Positions 11,292 to 20,246 of a stretch of DNA of 64,000 nucleotides are shown one piece after another. This DNA comes from Nitrospirota bacterium (GTDB lineage Bacteria > Nitrospirota > Nitrospiria > SBBL01 > JAADHI01). The position numbers and the translations under genes were made by a program. The notes under the pieces were generated by a model. That model did not search any database. It was given only the letters and a program-made list of their open reading frames with translations, and had not been told where the DNA came from. The stretch lies in the NCBI GenBank assembly GCA_029261155.1, contig JAJDBW010000021.1, positions 1-64,000 of the forward strand, in the 5' to 3' direction. How positions within the stretch are numbered: position 1 is the stretch's first letter; each line of letters starts with the position of its first letter.

Positions 11292-11293
11292 GC

Positions 11294-11324
11294 GACAAGG
11301 CTTTCCTCGCCTTGTCTTTTATTT
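11294..11324 (+). terminator. Rho-independent terminator after the PEP-CTERM gene
   Basis: A perfect 8-bp stem GACAAGGC/GCCTTGTC with a 7-base loop followed by TTTTATTT lies 2 bases after the stop codon. Confidence 0.85.
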
Positions 11325-11465
11325 AAAAACATTATCGCACAATCCGAAAAAGAAATTGACTCCCTTCAATCCTGCCTTTTTAAGATAAGGTCCTTTCCGC
11401 TCGAATCGCCCTGAGTTTGTTGGAAAGATTTGAAACCGAATCTCCTTTCACGTAAGATGCCCTGA

Positions 11466-12899
11466 ATGTCGGATTCCAGAAAAAAAATCGTTATTATTGG
11501 TGGCGGTATTACAGGTTTGTCGACCGCTTATTTCCTTCAAGAATCTTTAAAAAAGAAGGACCTGGCGGTGGATTGTGTGCTTATCGAAGCCGAGGGTCGG
11601 CTTGGGGGAAAAATCCGCTCAGAACGGGTCGATGAGTTTATTATTGAAGGCGGTCCCGATTCCTTCATTACCCAAAAAAAGTGGGGGGTGGAACTCTGCA
11701 GGCGCTTGGATTTGACGGATAGTCTGGTTCAAACCAATCCCATAGATAAATCTATTTTCGTTTTGTCAAAAGGAAAGCTCCAAGCCTTTCCGGAGGGTTT
11801 TAATTTAATGGTCCCCAGCCGCATGATTCCCTTCATGCTGACACCGCTGATCTCTCCGCTGGGAAAATTACGAATGGGCATGGACCTCCTGATCCCCAAA
11901 AGACAGTCGTCGTCTGATGAAAGCATTGCCGCCTTTGTTCGACGGCGCTTGGGAGAAGAGGCCGTGCAAAAATTTGCGCAACCGATCTTGGCGGGCATTT
12001 TCGCCGGGGATGCCGAAAAGCTCAGCATGCAGGCGACCTTTCCACAATTTTCCGCCTTGGAACAAAAGTACGGGAGCTTGATTAAGGGCATGCGTCAGGC
12101 CCGGGGAAAAGCCCAAGGCCCGACCCCCTCAAAACCGGCATTGTCCCTTTTTGTGACGCTCCGTGAGGGCTTATCGAGCTTGCCTTTAAAAATTCGAGAA
12201 AAATTAGATGAGGTGGAAATTATAAGCGGTCAAGCCGTAACTGCAGTGGCGCGCGTCGACCATCGTTATGCGGTTGATGTGGGACCTTCGCGACTTTTTG
12301 CCGATGCGGTTGTGATGACCACGCATGCCCACCGTGCGGCGGAATGGATCGTCGGGTGGGACCCTCGGCTTTCAGATCTGTTAAAGGCCATTCCCTATGT
12401 GTCGACTGCGACTGTGTCGCTTGGCTTCAAGAAGGCGGATGTTCCACATGCCTTAAAGGGCTTCGGTTTCGTGGTGCCGCGCCAAGAAGCGTGTACGATT
12501 ATGGCCTCGACCTGGAGCTCCACAAAATTTCCAGGGCGCGCGCCGAAAGATCATGTGCTGATTCGTACGTTTTTGGGTGGAGCGGGTCGGGGAGACCTTG
12601 TCGAACGAGAAGATAAAGACCTCGTTGCGCGCGTTCGAGAAGATCTTCGAAAAATTCTGGGTATTGTGCCGGAGCCAGTGGTCGCCAAAGTTTTTCGGTG
12701 GATGAAGGCCAACCCACAATATGCGGTTGGGCACCTAGATCACGTGGGTAAAATTGAAAAGCAAACGGAAGCACATGCAGGACTTTATTTAGCGGGTGCA
12801 GCCTATCGCGGCGTAGGCATTCCAGACTGTATCGAACAGGGGATGCGAACTGCCGAAAAAATTACGACATGGCTGACTGCGGGCCGGATGACAGCTTGA
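11466..12899 (+). CDS. hemG: Protoporphyrinogen oxidase (HemY/PPOX type)
   Basis: A 477-residue FAD enzyme that oxidises protoporphyrinogen IX (or coproporphyrinogen in the HemY branch) to the porphyrin, late in haem synthesis. The dinucleotide-binding fold KIVIIGGGITGLSTAYFL is at the N-terminus, followed by the PPOX pattern EAEGRLGGKIRSER, EGGPDSFITQK, FAQPILAGIFAGDAEKLSM, and the C-terminal FAD contact GLYLAGAAYRGVGIPDCI. HemY and classical HemG differ in kind; this one is the FAD amine-oxidase-like type, and the symbol is used loosely. The gene stands apart from other haem genes, but it may supply porphyrin for the cytochrome at 0.6 kb and is relevant to the PCP_red cassette at 52-57.6 kb. 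Confidence 0.93.
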   Translation: MSDSRKKIVIIGGGITGLSTAYFLQESLKKKDLAVDCVLIEAEGRLGGKIRSERVDEFIIEGGPDSFITQKKWGVELCRRLDLTDSLVQTNPIDKSIFVLSKGKLQAFPEGFNLMVPSRMIPFMLTPLISPLGKLRMGMDLLIPKRQSSSDESIAAFVRRRLGEEAVQKFAQPILAGIFAGDAEKLSMQATFPQFSALEQKYGSLIKGMRQARGKAQGPTPSKPALSLFVTLREGLSSLPLKIREKLDEVEIISGQAVTAVARVDHRYAVDVGPSRLFADAVVMTTHAHRAAEWIVGWDPRLSDLLKAIPYVSTATVSLGFKKADVPHALKGFGFVVPRQEACTIMASTWSSTKFPGRAPKDHVLIRTFLGGAGRGDLVEREDKDLVARVREDLRKILGIVPEPVVAKVFRWMKANPQYAVGHLDHVGKIEKQTEAHAGLYLAGAAYRGVGIPDCIEQGMRTAEKITTWLTAGRMTA

Positions 12900-12981
12900 T
12901 TGAGCGATAAAATCCCATTCTCGTTTGCCTTGAGAATGGACGTTCTTGAGACGATTTCCAATAAAAATAATGGAGGGGAAG

Positions 12982-13644
12982 ATGGCAAAAAAAATTGGCG
13001 TGGTCCTTTCGGGCTGCGGCCACCTTGATGGTGCGGAAATTCGGGAATCGGTCCTGACCTTGCTCGCAATTGACCGAGCCGGCGCAGAGGCGATTTGCAT
13101 GGCCCCCGATATCGATCAGATGCATGTGGTGGATCATCATAGTGGTAAAGAAGTGCCGGGGCAAAGGAATGTCTTGGTTGAATCCGCACGGATCTCACGT
13201 GGCGATATTAAGGACATCAAGGAAATCGACATTGCCGATCTCGATGGATTAATTTTGCCCGGAGGCTATGGCGCGGCTAAAAATCTCTCTGATTTTGCCC
13301 TAAAAGGGGCGCAATGTGAAGTTCAAGGCGATACGTCGTCCTTGATCAAAGCCGCCTTAAAAGCCGAAAAACCGATTGGGGTGATTTGCATTGCACCGGC
13401 GGTGATGGCGAAAGTGGCTCAAGATTTAGGTGAAAAAATAAAGCTGACCATTGGGAACGATGCCGATACGGCCTCTGCGCTCCAATCCATGGGGACGGAG
13501 CATATCGACGCAAAAGTGGATGAAATTGTCGTCGATAAGGCGCATAAGATTGTTTCGACCCCGGCCTATATGTTCTCTGCCCGGATTTCTGAGATCGCGC
13601 GCGGAATCGAAAAGCTGGTTCAATCCGTGGTCGAGATGAGTTAA
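12982..13644 (+). CDS. elbB: ElbB/ES1-like protein (DJ-1/PfpI superfamily)
   Basis: A 220-residue class I glutamine-amidotransferase-like protein of the ES1/ElbB group: KIGVVLSGCGHLDGAEIRES at the start, LDGLILPGGYGAAKNLSDF in the middle, and PIGVICIAPAVMAK carrying the nucleophile-elbow cysteine. E. coli ElbB has weak glyoxalase activity and a loosely supported tie to isoprenoid metabolism; its true role is uncertain. The start at 12982 (MAKKIGVV) is chosen because GGAGGGGAAG lies just before it; the frame opens 12 codons earlier without support. It follows hemG on the same strand, with a terminator after it. Confidence 0.88.
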   Translation: MAKKIGVVLSGCGHLDGAEIRESVLTLLAIDRAGAEAICMAPDIDQMHVVDHHSGKEVPGQRNVLVESARISRGDIKDIKEIDIADLDGLILPGGYGAAKNLSDFALKGAQCEVQGDTSSLIKAALKAEKPIGVICIAPAVMAKVAQDLGEKIKLTIGNDADTASALQSMGTEHIDAKVDEIVVDKAHKIVSTPAYMFSARISEIARGIEKLVQSVVEMS

Positions 13645-13687
13645 TGCGACACCTGCTGTATTAAGGTGTTGTAATTATTGTAAAATA

Positions 13688-13721
13688 GGGTGCCTTCTTT
13701 CACAGGTAGGCCCCTTTTTTT
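13688..13721 (+). terminator. Terminator after elbB
   Basis: GGG-T-GCCT pairs with AGGC-CCC (7 bp with one bulge) around a 12-base loop and is followed by a run of seven T. It lies 43 bases after the elbB stop. Confidence 0.65.
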
Positions 13722-13833
13722 CTGTTCATTCCCCTTTGGCTTCCGTCTTACTTGCCAACTAATCATCGACGCGATAACATATAAAAAGAAACGACGCGCA
13801 CCTTCCGGTCGTTAATGGTTTTTTGGAGGTAGA

Positions 13834-14397
13834 ATGAGGAAGAAAGGGATTATGGACATCTCAAAAGGAAAACTATTGGTTGCCATGCCGAAGCTCAATG
13901 ACCCGAACTTTCGACAAACCGTCATCTTGCTCTGCGAGTATAGTCCCGACGGTGCCCTCGGCGTTGTCCTGAACCGTCCGACTGAGTTGGCCGTATCAAC
14001 CTTGATCGATGGGTTTCAGGGGGTATCCGGTGGCGAGCGCGTCTATGCAGGGGGGCCTGTCGCGAAAAACGGGATGTTAATCCTTTGTCGTAGCGATCTC
14101 TATTGCGATGGTCATAGTGTCTTTGACGGGGTATTCGTTCCGAAGGATCTCGAAAAGATTAAAGCGCCCGGGGCTTTGGGCGATTATGGCGAAATTCGAT
14201 GTTATCTGGGCTATGCCGGATGGACTGCTGGACAACTGGAAACGGAAATGGAAGAGGGTGCTTGGGAAGTCCTCCCCTCGGATTCCACCTTGATTTTCGA
14301 TGCCGATCCGTCGATCCTCTGGTCACAAATGATGCGAAGATTAGGGAATAAGTGGGCCTTTTATGCCACAATGCCGCTAGATCCGAGTATGAATTAA
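13834..14397 (+). CDS. yqgE: YqgE/AlgH family protein (DUF179)
   Basis: A 187-residue protein matching the YqgE/AlgH family along its length: GKLLVAMPKLNDPNFRQTV, the GALGVVLNRPTEL loop, VYAGGPVAKNGMLIL and the C-terminal YAGWTAGQLETEMEEGAW. It is a conserved bacterial protein of unknown biochemical role that was once linked to alginate regulation and is often found beside the RNase H-fold protein YqgF; no such partner is here. GGAGGT precedes the ATG at 13834, and an internal ATG at 13852 is also possible. Confidence 0.9.
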   Translation: MRKKGIMDISKGKLLVAMPKLNDPNFRQTVILLCEYSPDGALGVVLNRPTELAVSTLIDGFQGVSGGERVYAGGPVAKNGMLILCRSDLYCDGHSVFDGVFVPKDLEKIKAPGALGDYGEIRCYLGYAGWTAGQLETEMEEGAWEVLPSDSTLIFDADPSILWSQMMRRLGNKWAFYATMPLDPSMN

Positions 14398-14512
14398 ATC
14401 AGGTCCACGTTTTCCCCCCTAGGTCCCTATTATTCTTACTCTCCACTCTCAATACCGTCATCATCGCAACCTTTTATCTTGTACGCTTTCCCTTTTTCCG
14501 GTATAAGCGTCG

Positions 14513-15508
14513 ATGAGTCCCTCTGAGATTAGGTGCGGTCCTTTGCGTCGATTGTTTTCTATTTTCCCGATCATCCTAATCGTTCTCCTCTCGATCCAGT
14601 CCTTAAGTGCATCCGATTTTTATAAATGGACGGATGAACGTGGGACTGTCCATTTCTCGAATTCCTTGTCTGATGTTCCCGCGCGTTATCGGGATCAAGT
14701 CGAAAAAAGAGCATTTAAAAAGAAAAAGAAGCGCAAAGGAACATCGGAGCCTTCTGAGGATCTGAGTGATCCCAGTCGGCAAGATAATGCTCCGCTAAAT
14801 AGTGGCACGATTGAAACACCGCCGGCCGCGCGTAAACGGCATCTTGTTCCTTATCGAGATCATGAAGGATCGGTACGGCGGGTGATCATCGAGGTTACCT
14901 TTCACGATCGCGTGACTGTGCCCATGGTGTTTGACACCGGTGCCTTTGAAACCCTCATCTTTCCGGAGCTTGCCGATCAGCTGGGTCTCTTTGCGCAGGA
15001 TCAACCCATGCTACAAGTTCCCTCGGGTGGCATCGGAGGATCGGCTCCTTCGATTCGAACGATCATCGATTCGATGCGCGTCGGCGATTTTAGGCGCGAC
15101 TTCGTCCCCATTAAAATTATCGATCGACTTTCTAATGCCTTCGAAGGCATCATCGGCCTCGACTTTATCTCCGATTATTTTATTCGTATCAATCCAAAGA
15201 AAAAGCTTGTCCTTTTCGAGGAGATGGCCTCCGAGACCCAGCGCTATGGTGGGCACGACGAATTATGGTGGCGGAACTATTTTACCGAGTTCGGTTTTTA
15301 CCGTCATGCCTGGACGGAACGAATTGATTATCTCGAAGATCGCCTAAGGGAAGAACGCATGACCTTCAGTGCACAAAAAAGCCACATTCAGTCCGAGCTT
15401 TCCCTGGCAAAGTATTTTCAACAAGAATCCGTAAAACTATTCGATCGCCTAAATCGTCATGCGACGGAACACTCCGTTCCGGTGCACTGGCGGCGCGCCA
15501 AGAACTAA
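14513..15508 (+). CDS. DUF4124 - retropepsin-like aspartic protease fusion, exported
   Basis: A 331-residue exported protein. An N-terminal hydrophobic segment (about 12-29) is followed by a DUF4124 module (SDFYKWTDERGTVHFSN, about 32-60), a Lys-rich linker, and then a retropepsin-like domain with one aspartic protease motif, MVFDTGAFETLIF, near residue 140, and a second part FEGIIGLDFISDYFIRI. Single-motif retropepsins work as homodimers. The C-terminal 80 residues are a charged helix, probably coiled coil, that could support dimer formation. The substrate is unknown; periplasmic location is inferred. DUF4124 occurs again in the protein at 22.4 kb. The pairing of these two modules is seen directly. 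Confidence 0.8.
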   Translation: MSPSEIRCGPLRRLFSIFPIILIVLLSIQSLSASDFYKWTDERGTVHFSNSLSDVPARYRDQVEKRAFKKKKKRKGTSEPSEDLSDPSRQDNAPLNSGTIETPPAARKRHLVPYRDHEGSVRRVIIEVTFHDRVTVPMVFDTGAFETLIFPELADQLGLFAQDQPMLQVPSGGIGGSAPSIRTIIDSMRVGDFRRDFVPIKIIDRLSNAFEGIIGLDFISDYFIRINPKKKLVLFEEMASETQRYGGHDELWWRNYFTEFGFYRHAWTERIDYLEDRLREERMTFSAQKSHIQSELSLAKYFQQESVKLFDRLNRHATEHSVPVHWRRAKN

Positions 15509-15614
15509 AGACCGGCGAATCGGCACATCCCCGGACTTGATCTGATACCGTCATCGAAGTCGAAAAAACAAAAACGCCTTGACCGCTTCGCAGCTCAAGG
15601 GCTATGATCGGCCC

Positions 15615-16397
15615 ATGCTTATCGACACACATGCCCATATTGCCGATCCAGAATTCGATGCAGACCGTGAGGCTGTCATCGAACGGGCCTTGGCTTCCGA
15701 TGTTGGTAAAATGGTCCTAATCGGGACCGGTTTGGAATCGAGCCAGCGTGCTGTTTCGCTGGCGGAGCAGCACGCTTTCATGTGGGCCGTGGTTGGTTTG
15801 CATCCCCATGATGCGGATCAATTGGATGACGAGGTTCTTGAAGCCTTAGCGCGGCTTGCGGATCACCCGAAGGTTGTCGGGTGGGGTGAATGCGGCCTGG
15901 ATTTTTTTTACAATCATGCCTCCAAAGCGGCGCAAATTTCGGCCTTTACGAAGCAGATTCACAGGGCAAAAGAAAAGCAGCTTCCCCTGGTGGTCCATAC
16001 CCGTGACGCCTGGGAAGAAACTTTCGAGATTATGGCTCAAGAAAATATCCAAGCCCATGCCGAGGAAAATGGTGTCGTCCTCCATTGTTTTACGGGAGAT
16101 CGAGTTCAAGCGGAAAAAGCGATTGCCTTAGGATGTACGATCTCTTTTTCGGGTATTCTTACTTTTAAAAAAGCGCTCCCCATTCAAGAGGCCGCTGCGG
16201 CGGTTCCCCTCGATAAAATCGTGATTGAAACCGATTCCCCCTATCTGGCCCCTCAGGGTTTCAGGGGAAAAAGGAATGAACCCGCCTATGTGCGCGGAGT
16301 GGCCGAGAAAATAGCCGAAATAAAAAACCTATCGTTTGAAACGGTGGCGCAGGCGACCACACAAAATGCTGAAGCCCTATTTCGGCTTTCTGCTTAG
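15615..16397 (+). CDS. tatD: TatD-family metal-dependent hydrolase (deoxyribonuclease)
   Basis: A 260-residue TIM-barrel hydrolase: metal ligands in MLIDTHAHIADPEFD (HxH), VVGLHPHDA, GWGECGLDFFY, LPLVVHTRDAWEE, LHCFTGD and the final IETDSPYLAPQGFRGKRN are all present and in order. Family members are 3'-5' exonucleases or YcfH/YjjV-type hydrolases. The start is set at MLIDTHAH (15615), since the twelve codons before it are not part of the fold. It stands between the retropepsin gene and the kinase gene. Confidence 0.92.
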   Translation: MLIDTHAHIADPEFDADREAVIERALASDVGKMVLIGTGLESSQRAVSLAEQHAFMWAVVGLHPHDADQLDDEVLEALARLADHPKVVGWGECGLDFFYNHASKAAQISAFTKQIHRAKEKQLPLVVHTRDAWEETFEIMAQENIQAHAEENGVVLHCFTGDRVQAEKAIALGCTISFSGILTFKKALPIQEAAAAVPLDKIVIETDSPYLAPQGFRGKRNEPAYVRGVAEKIAEIKNLSFETVAQATTQNAEALFRLSA

Positions 16398-16645
16398 AAA
16401 CTTCCTTTTAATCCTTCTGAATTTTCTGGAATTTATTACACATTAAGGACAATTTGCGTCACCCCTTCAATACCTCTTTTCCCCCTCCATACGGTTTTTT
16501 ACGCTTATAGGCCTCTAAACAAGGAAAAGACCTCCATATTCGATAATCCTGAACTGCCTCCTATTTCGGACTGGAAATTGCAAATATTCGGGTTAATTTA
16601 CGATCGAATCTCGATCGCGTTGTTTTGAACAAGGGTTCAATCGAC

Positions 16646-18304
16646 ATGAATAAGATCGTTGGCAAGCTTTTAATCGCTGTAACTTTGACCTTTCTGATTC
16701 CGCTCTTGGTCCTGTTTTATGTCTCGGGGGACCTCACCGCCCGCTCTTCTTTTACCCTCATCCTCTCCACCCTTTTTATTACTGGGACTGGCTGTTTCTT
16801 ATTTTGGGATCTGATTCATTCCATTCAATCCGTTTTTAAAGGGATTTCGGATATTACCCAGGAAGAATTGAAAGCGGAGTCTCACGTGGTTGACGACGAA
16901 TTTCAAGTCATGGGCGAATCGATCGAGATCATCTCTAAAAAAATTGTCGAAAATATGGAATCGCTTCAACGTTCGGCTTCTGTGATTGAAAAGACAAAAC
17001 AAGATTTGAACGAAGCCTTGTTGTATTCGGAAAATGTAATGAATTCGATGGGCGATGCCTTGATTGTGATCGATCTGGACCACCGGATCAAAAAAATGAA
17101 TCCCGCGGCCAAGGATCTGCTTGAATTTCATGCCGATCATTATCACAAGCAATCGGTCGACCTCTTTTTCGATCAAGACGAGACGATTGTCTTTTCAAAA
17201 AACGATTTTATTACCGGGAAGCGCATGACCTTTGTGACCACAAAGGGAGAGAAAATCCCTGTCGATGTGAATAGCCGACCTGTGTTCGATCAAAAAGGAG
17301 TACACCTTGGTTATGTTTTGGTGGGACGGGATCTGCGAGAGACATTGGCCTTGCGTTCGCGCGTGGAACAAATGAACGGAGGTATGGATCTTCCGCGTTT
17401 ACATCATGATGGCGTGATGGAGGATGACGAAGGCGGGAAAGACACAACACGGGATGCCCAAATCCTGTTGCAGGAAGAGTTGGCATCTATAGGCGTGTTG
17501 ACGACCGGCATTAGTCACGAGATCAACAACCCCCTTGGCTATATCAGCAGCAATCTCGAAGTCCTTCAAGAGGATTTTAACGACATCCTCTCCTACACGC
17601 AATTGCTAGAATATGGCATGAGCGACCTCATCGAAGAAGATAATCGGGACCGGCGTGCGAAAGAGATTGAGCAATTCCGGCAAGTCCGCTCAAAAATGAA
17701 TATAGAGAGCCATCTTGGAGGTTTTGTTCACATCCTCAAGGAGTCCCGGAAAGGCCTGGACCGGATTCGGAAGATCGTATTTGAGATGAAGCGGTTTTCT
17801 TCGACAGGCGAAAACAAAATGGAAGACACGGACCTCAACGAGGAAATTCAAGGCGCACTGAATATTATACGGCACGATTTAAAAGGAAAAACGAAGATCT
17901 TAAGCGAACTGAACACCCTGCCTGAAGTTCAATGTTTCGCGCATCAAATCAATCAAGTGTTTTTGAATATTTTAATTAACGCCTCTCAGGTCGTCGGAGA
18001 ACAGGGAACTATTACCATCCGAACCTACTGCAATGATGCATCCGTTTTTGTGTCGATTCAAGATACCGGACCGGGTATTCCTTCGGATGATCTGAAAAAA
18101 ATATTCAATCCTTTTTATACGACAAAGCCTCCGGACAAAGGGACTGGGTTGGGTCTTTATCTTAGCCAAGATATTGTCAAACGCCACCAGGGCGTACTTT
18201 CGGTGAGCAGTGCGTTCGGCGAAGGCACGACCTTTACGATTGAGCTACCCATTACGCAACCTGACCTAGCCCTTCCAGTGGAGGAGAAGATTCCCGTATG
18301 GTAA
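16646..18304 (+). CDS. Membrane sensor histidine kinase with PAS domain
   Basis: A protein of about 552 residues. Two membrane segments (about 8-25 and 32-50) with almost no periplasmic loop are followed by a HAMP-like/coiled-coil stretch to about residue 130, a PAS domain (NVMNSMGDALIVIDLDHRIK onward, about 130-240), the dimerisation helix with the phospho-accepting His in TTGISHEINNPLGY, and a GHKL ATPase domain with N box (INQVFLNILINASQV), DTGPGIP and KGTGLGLYLSQDIV. The HExxNPL form is that of NtrB/AtoS-type kinases. A TTG 7 codons upstream (16625) is an alternative start. Its last codons overlap the start of the receiver gene by 7 bases, so the two are translationally coupled. Confidence 0.92.
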   Translation: MNKIVGKLLIAVTLTFLIPLLVLFYVSGDLTARSSFTLILSTLFITGTGCFLFWDLIHSIQSVFKGISDITQEELKAESHVVDDEFQVMGESIEIISKKIVENMESLQRSASVIEKTKQDLNEALLYSENVMNSMGDALIVIDLDHRIKKMNPAAKDLLEFHADHYHKQSVDLFFDQDETIVFSKNDFITGKRMTFVTTKGEKIPVDVNSRPVFDQKGVHLGYVLVGRDLRETLALRSRVEQMNGGMDLPRLHHDGVMEDDEGGKDTTRDAQILLQEELASIGVLTTGISHEINNPLGYISSNLEVLQEDFNDILSYTQLLEYGMSDLIEEDNRDRRAKEIEQFRQVRSKMNIESHLGGFVHILKESRKGLDRIRKIVFEMKRFSSTGENKMEDTDLNEEIQGALNIIRHDLKGKTKILSELNTLPEVQCFAHQINQVFLNILINASQVVGEQGTITIRTYCNDASVFVSIQDTGPGIPSDDLKKIFNPFYTTKPPDKGTGLGLYLSQDIVKRHQGVLSVSSAFGEGTTFTIELPITQPDLALPVEEKIPVW

Positions 18305-18795
18305 AGACGCCTTTTCATAAAGGGTGTTGTGCCCTCATCGTGGATGACGAACCCTATATCCGAAGTAGTCTCTTCCGAATTTTCGAGCGAGAAGGCATCC
18401 ATTGTCTTTTGGCCGGGAATAGCGAGGATGCCTTGGTTTTTCTAAAAAAACGCAGGATTTCTGTTGTTTTTTCGGATGTGGTTATACCGGGTGGTTCGGG
18501 AATCGCGTTTTTAAGCGAGGTAAAAAAACGTTATCCTATGATTTCGAGGATTTGTTTGAGTGGACGCGCGGACAAGAAGGTCATCGAATCCGCCATTCAA
18601 AATGGTGTGATCTCGCACTTTCTTTCAAAGCCCTGGAGCAATACGGTCTTAAAGAAAACCCTTCATCTGGCCCTCGCAGATTTTGCGCGGAAGTCCCAAG
18701 TCCGCCAGATCTCTGCGTCGAAAAAGGGGCGTATTCTTAAAGCGACTCGCCCCGGTTTCTATCCAAACATATTGCTTGCCGGAGAAAGCCGATAA
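18298..18795 (+). CDS. Receiver-domain-only response regulator
   Basis: A 165-residue protein with a single CheY-like receiver: acidic pair IVDDEP at about 15-20, the phospho-acceptor Asp in VVFSDVVIPGG (about residue 60), a Ser in CLSG and the conserved Lys in LSKPWS. The 40 residues after the receiver carry no DNA-binding, GGDEF or HD-GYP domain. The LSKPW form and the ...NGV..FLSKPW pattern are like receivers of RpfG/HD-GYP regulators that have lost an output domain. It overlaps the kinase gene by 7 bases and is its likely partner, acting by protein contact or as a phosphate sink or relay. Confidence 0.9.
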   Translation: MVKTPFHKGCCALIVDDEPYIRSSLFRIFEREGIHCLLAGNSEDALVFLKKRRISVVFSDVVIPGGSGIAFLSEVKKRYPMISRICLSGRADKKVIESAIQNGVISHFLSKPWSNTVLKKTLHLALADFARKSQVRQISASKKGRILKATRPGFYPNILLAGESR

Positions 18796-18929
18796 AGATT
18801 TGAACATCTCTCCGATTCTCAGATATTCTGCGTGGACGTTGAGGATGTGATAGAGAAAGGTCGTGGCGCAGGCCGACGAAGTGGGCTTGCGTGGCGTGTG
18901 GTTAAATATGAATACAGTCTCGCTCTTGT

Positions 18930-20066
18930 TTAGGATTCTCGGTCCGAAATCGGAAGGTAGGGGAGACCATGATCTCCCTCATAAATCTCGGTTGGTCGGA
19001 AGATATGATTATCTTTTAATTGTTCTATCCAATGAGCCAGCCACCCGGAGACCCGGGCCATGGCAAAGATCGGCGTAAAGAAATCGGATTCAATGCCCAT
19101 CTTTTGATATAGAAGGCCGGAGTAAAAGTCGACATTGGCATAGACTTTTTTCGAGGCAAGAAATTCCTCCCCCACGCGTTCCACTTCAACGGCGACTTTA
19201 TACAAAGGAGATTTTCCGAGGTGCGCAAAGAGGCGCTTGGCGAGTTGCTGCAAGATAATCGCCCTGGGATCTTTCACCTTGTAGACGCGGTGGCCCAGAC
19301 CCATAATTTTTTCCTGCGCCTTCACTTTTGCCTCGATATAAGGCCGAACCTTCTCTACGGTTCCGATCTCTGAGAGCATCTTTAGCACCCTTTCATTGGC
19401 CCCTCCGTGTAAGGGCCCTTTTAAGGTGCCGACTGCGGAGGAGACCACGGTATAGGGATCGGAGAGGGTCGACGCCGTGACCAATCCACTAAAGGTCGAT
19501 GCGTTCATCGTGTGCTCTGCATGGAGAATGAGGCAGGTGTCGAAAATTTCCGCCATAATTTTGTCGGGCACTTTTTCGGTGAGCATGTAAAGGAAATTTT
19601 CCGAATAAGAGAGGTCGTCGCGGGGTTGGACCTGATCGTCTCCACGGCGAAGTCGGGCATAGGCCGCGATGATAGTGGGTAGCTTCGCGATCAGTCGAAC
19701 CGCCGAAATATATTGGGTCGCTTTATCCTGAACGTTTTTATCGGGGTAAAACATCCCCAAGGCGGCCACCGCGGCTTGCAGGGCATCCATCGGGTGTCCC
19801 GCCTCAGGCAGGCATTTAATGAGATCGACGATGCGGTATTTAATGCGTCGGTGAATACGGAGGTCGTGATCGAACTGTTTAAGCTGCGCTGCGGTTGGCA
19901 GGTTGCCGAAAAGAAGTAAATAAGCGGTTTCGATAAAGTGGCTTTTTTCCGCCAAGGTCTCGATCTGAATCCCACGGTAGGCTAACAAGCCCTTGGTGCC
20001 GTCTAAGTAGCTCACTTTCGAGCGTGCTGCAGGCACTCCCGCCAAGCCTGGAGAATACTCGCCCAT
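18930..20066 (-). CDS. gltA: Citrate synthase
   Basis: A 378-residue citrate synthase of the short (type I/2-methylcitrate-like) class, condensing oxaloacetate with acetyl-CoA. Seen: GLAGVPAARSKVSYLDG at the start, LLFGNLPT, catalytic His in LILHAEHTMNAST, GTLKGPLHGGANERVLKML with the second catalytic His, and GLGHRVYKVKDPRA with CoA- and citrate-binding residues; the catalytic Asp lies in NVDFYSGL. GGAGGG lies 7 bases before the ATG. It is alone in its transcription unit. Whether it runs in the oxidative TCA cycle or in a reversed cycle cannot be said from this window. Confidence 0.94.
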   Translation of the reverse strand: MGEYSPGLAGVPAARSKVSYLDGTKGLLAYRGIQIETLAEKSHFIETAYLLLFGNLPTAAQLKQFDHDLRIHRRIKYRIVDLIKCLPEAGHPMDALQAAVAALGMFYPDKNVQDKATQYISAVRLIAKLPTIIAAYARLRRGDDQVQPRDDLSYSENFLYMLTEKVPDKIMAEIFDTCLILHAEHTMNASTFSGLVTASTLSDPYTVVSSAVGTLKGPLHGGANERVLKMLSEIGTVEKVRPYIEAKVKAQEKIMGLGHRVYKVKDPRAIILQQLAKRLFAHLGKSPLYKVAVEVERVGEEFLASKKVYANVDFYSGLLYQKMGIESDFFTPIFAMARVSGWLAHWIEQLKDNHIFRPTEIYEGDHGLPYLPISDRES

Positions 20067-20246
20067 TTTCTTCCCTCCTTTTTTCGATAATTGCTCTAAT
20101 TTCTTTAATTTTAGCTTAGAAGGGCCTATCGGTAAAGAAAGGCGAAAGCTGAAGTAAAATCTTTATTTGCGTGGAGACGATTTTTTCAGAAAGATTCGGG
20201 TGATCCATAGAAAATCTAGAGGTACACGGTGTTCGCTATAAAAAAG

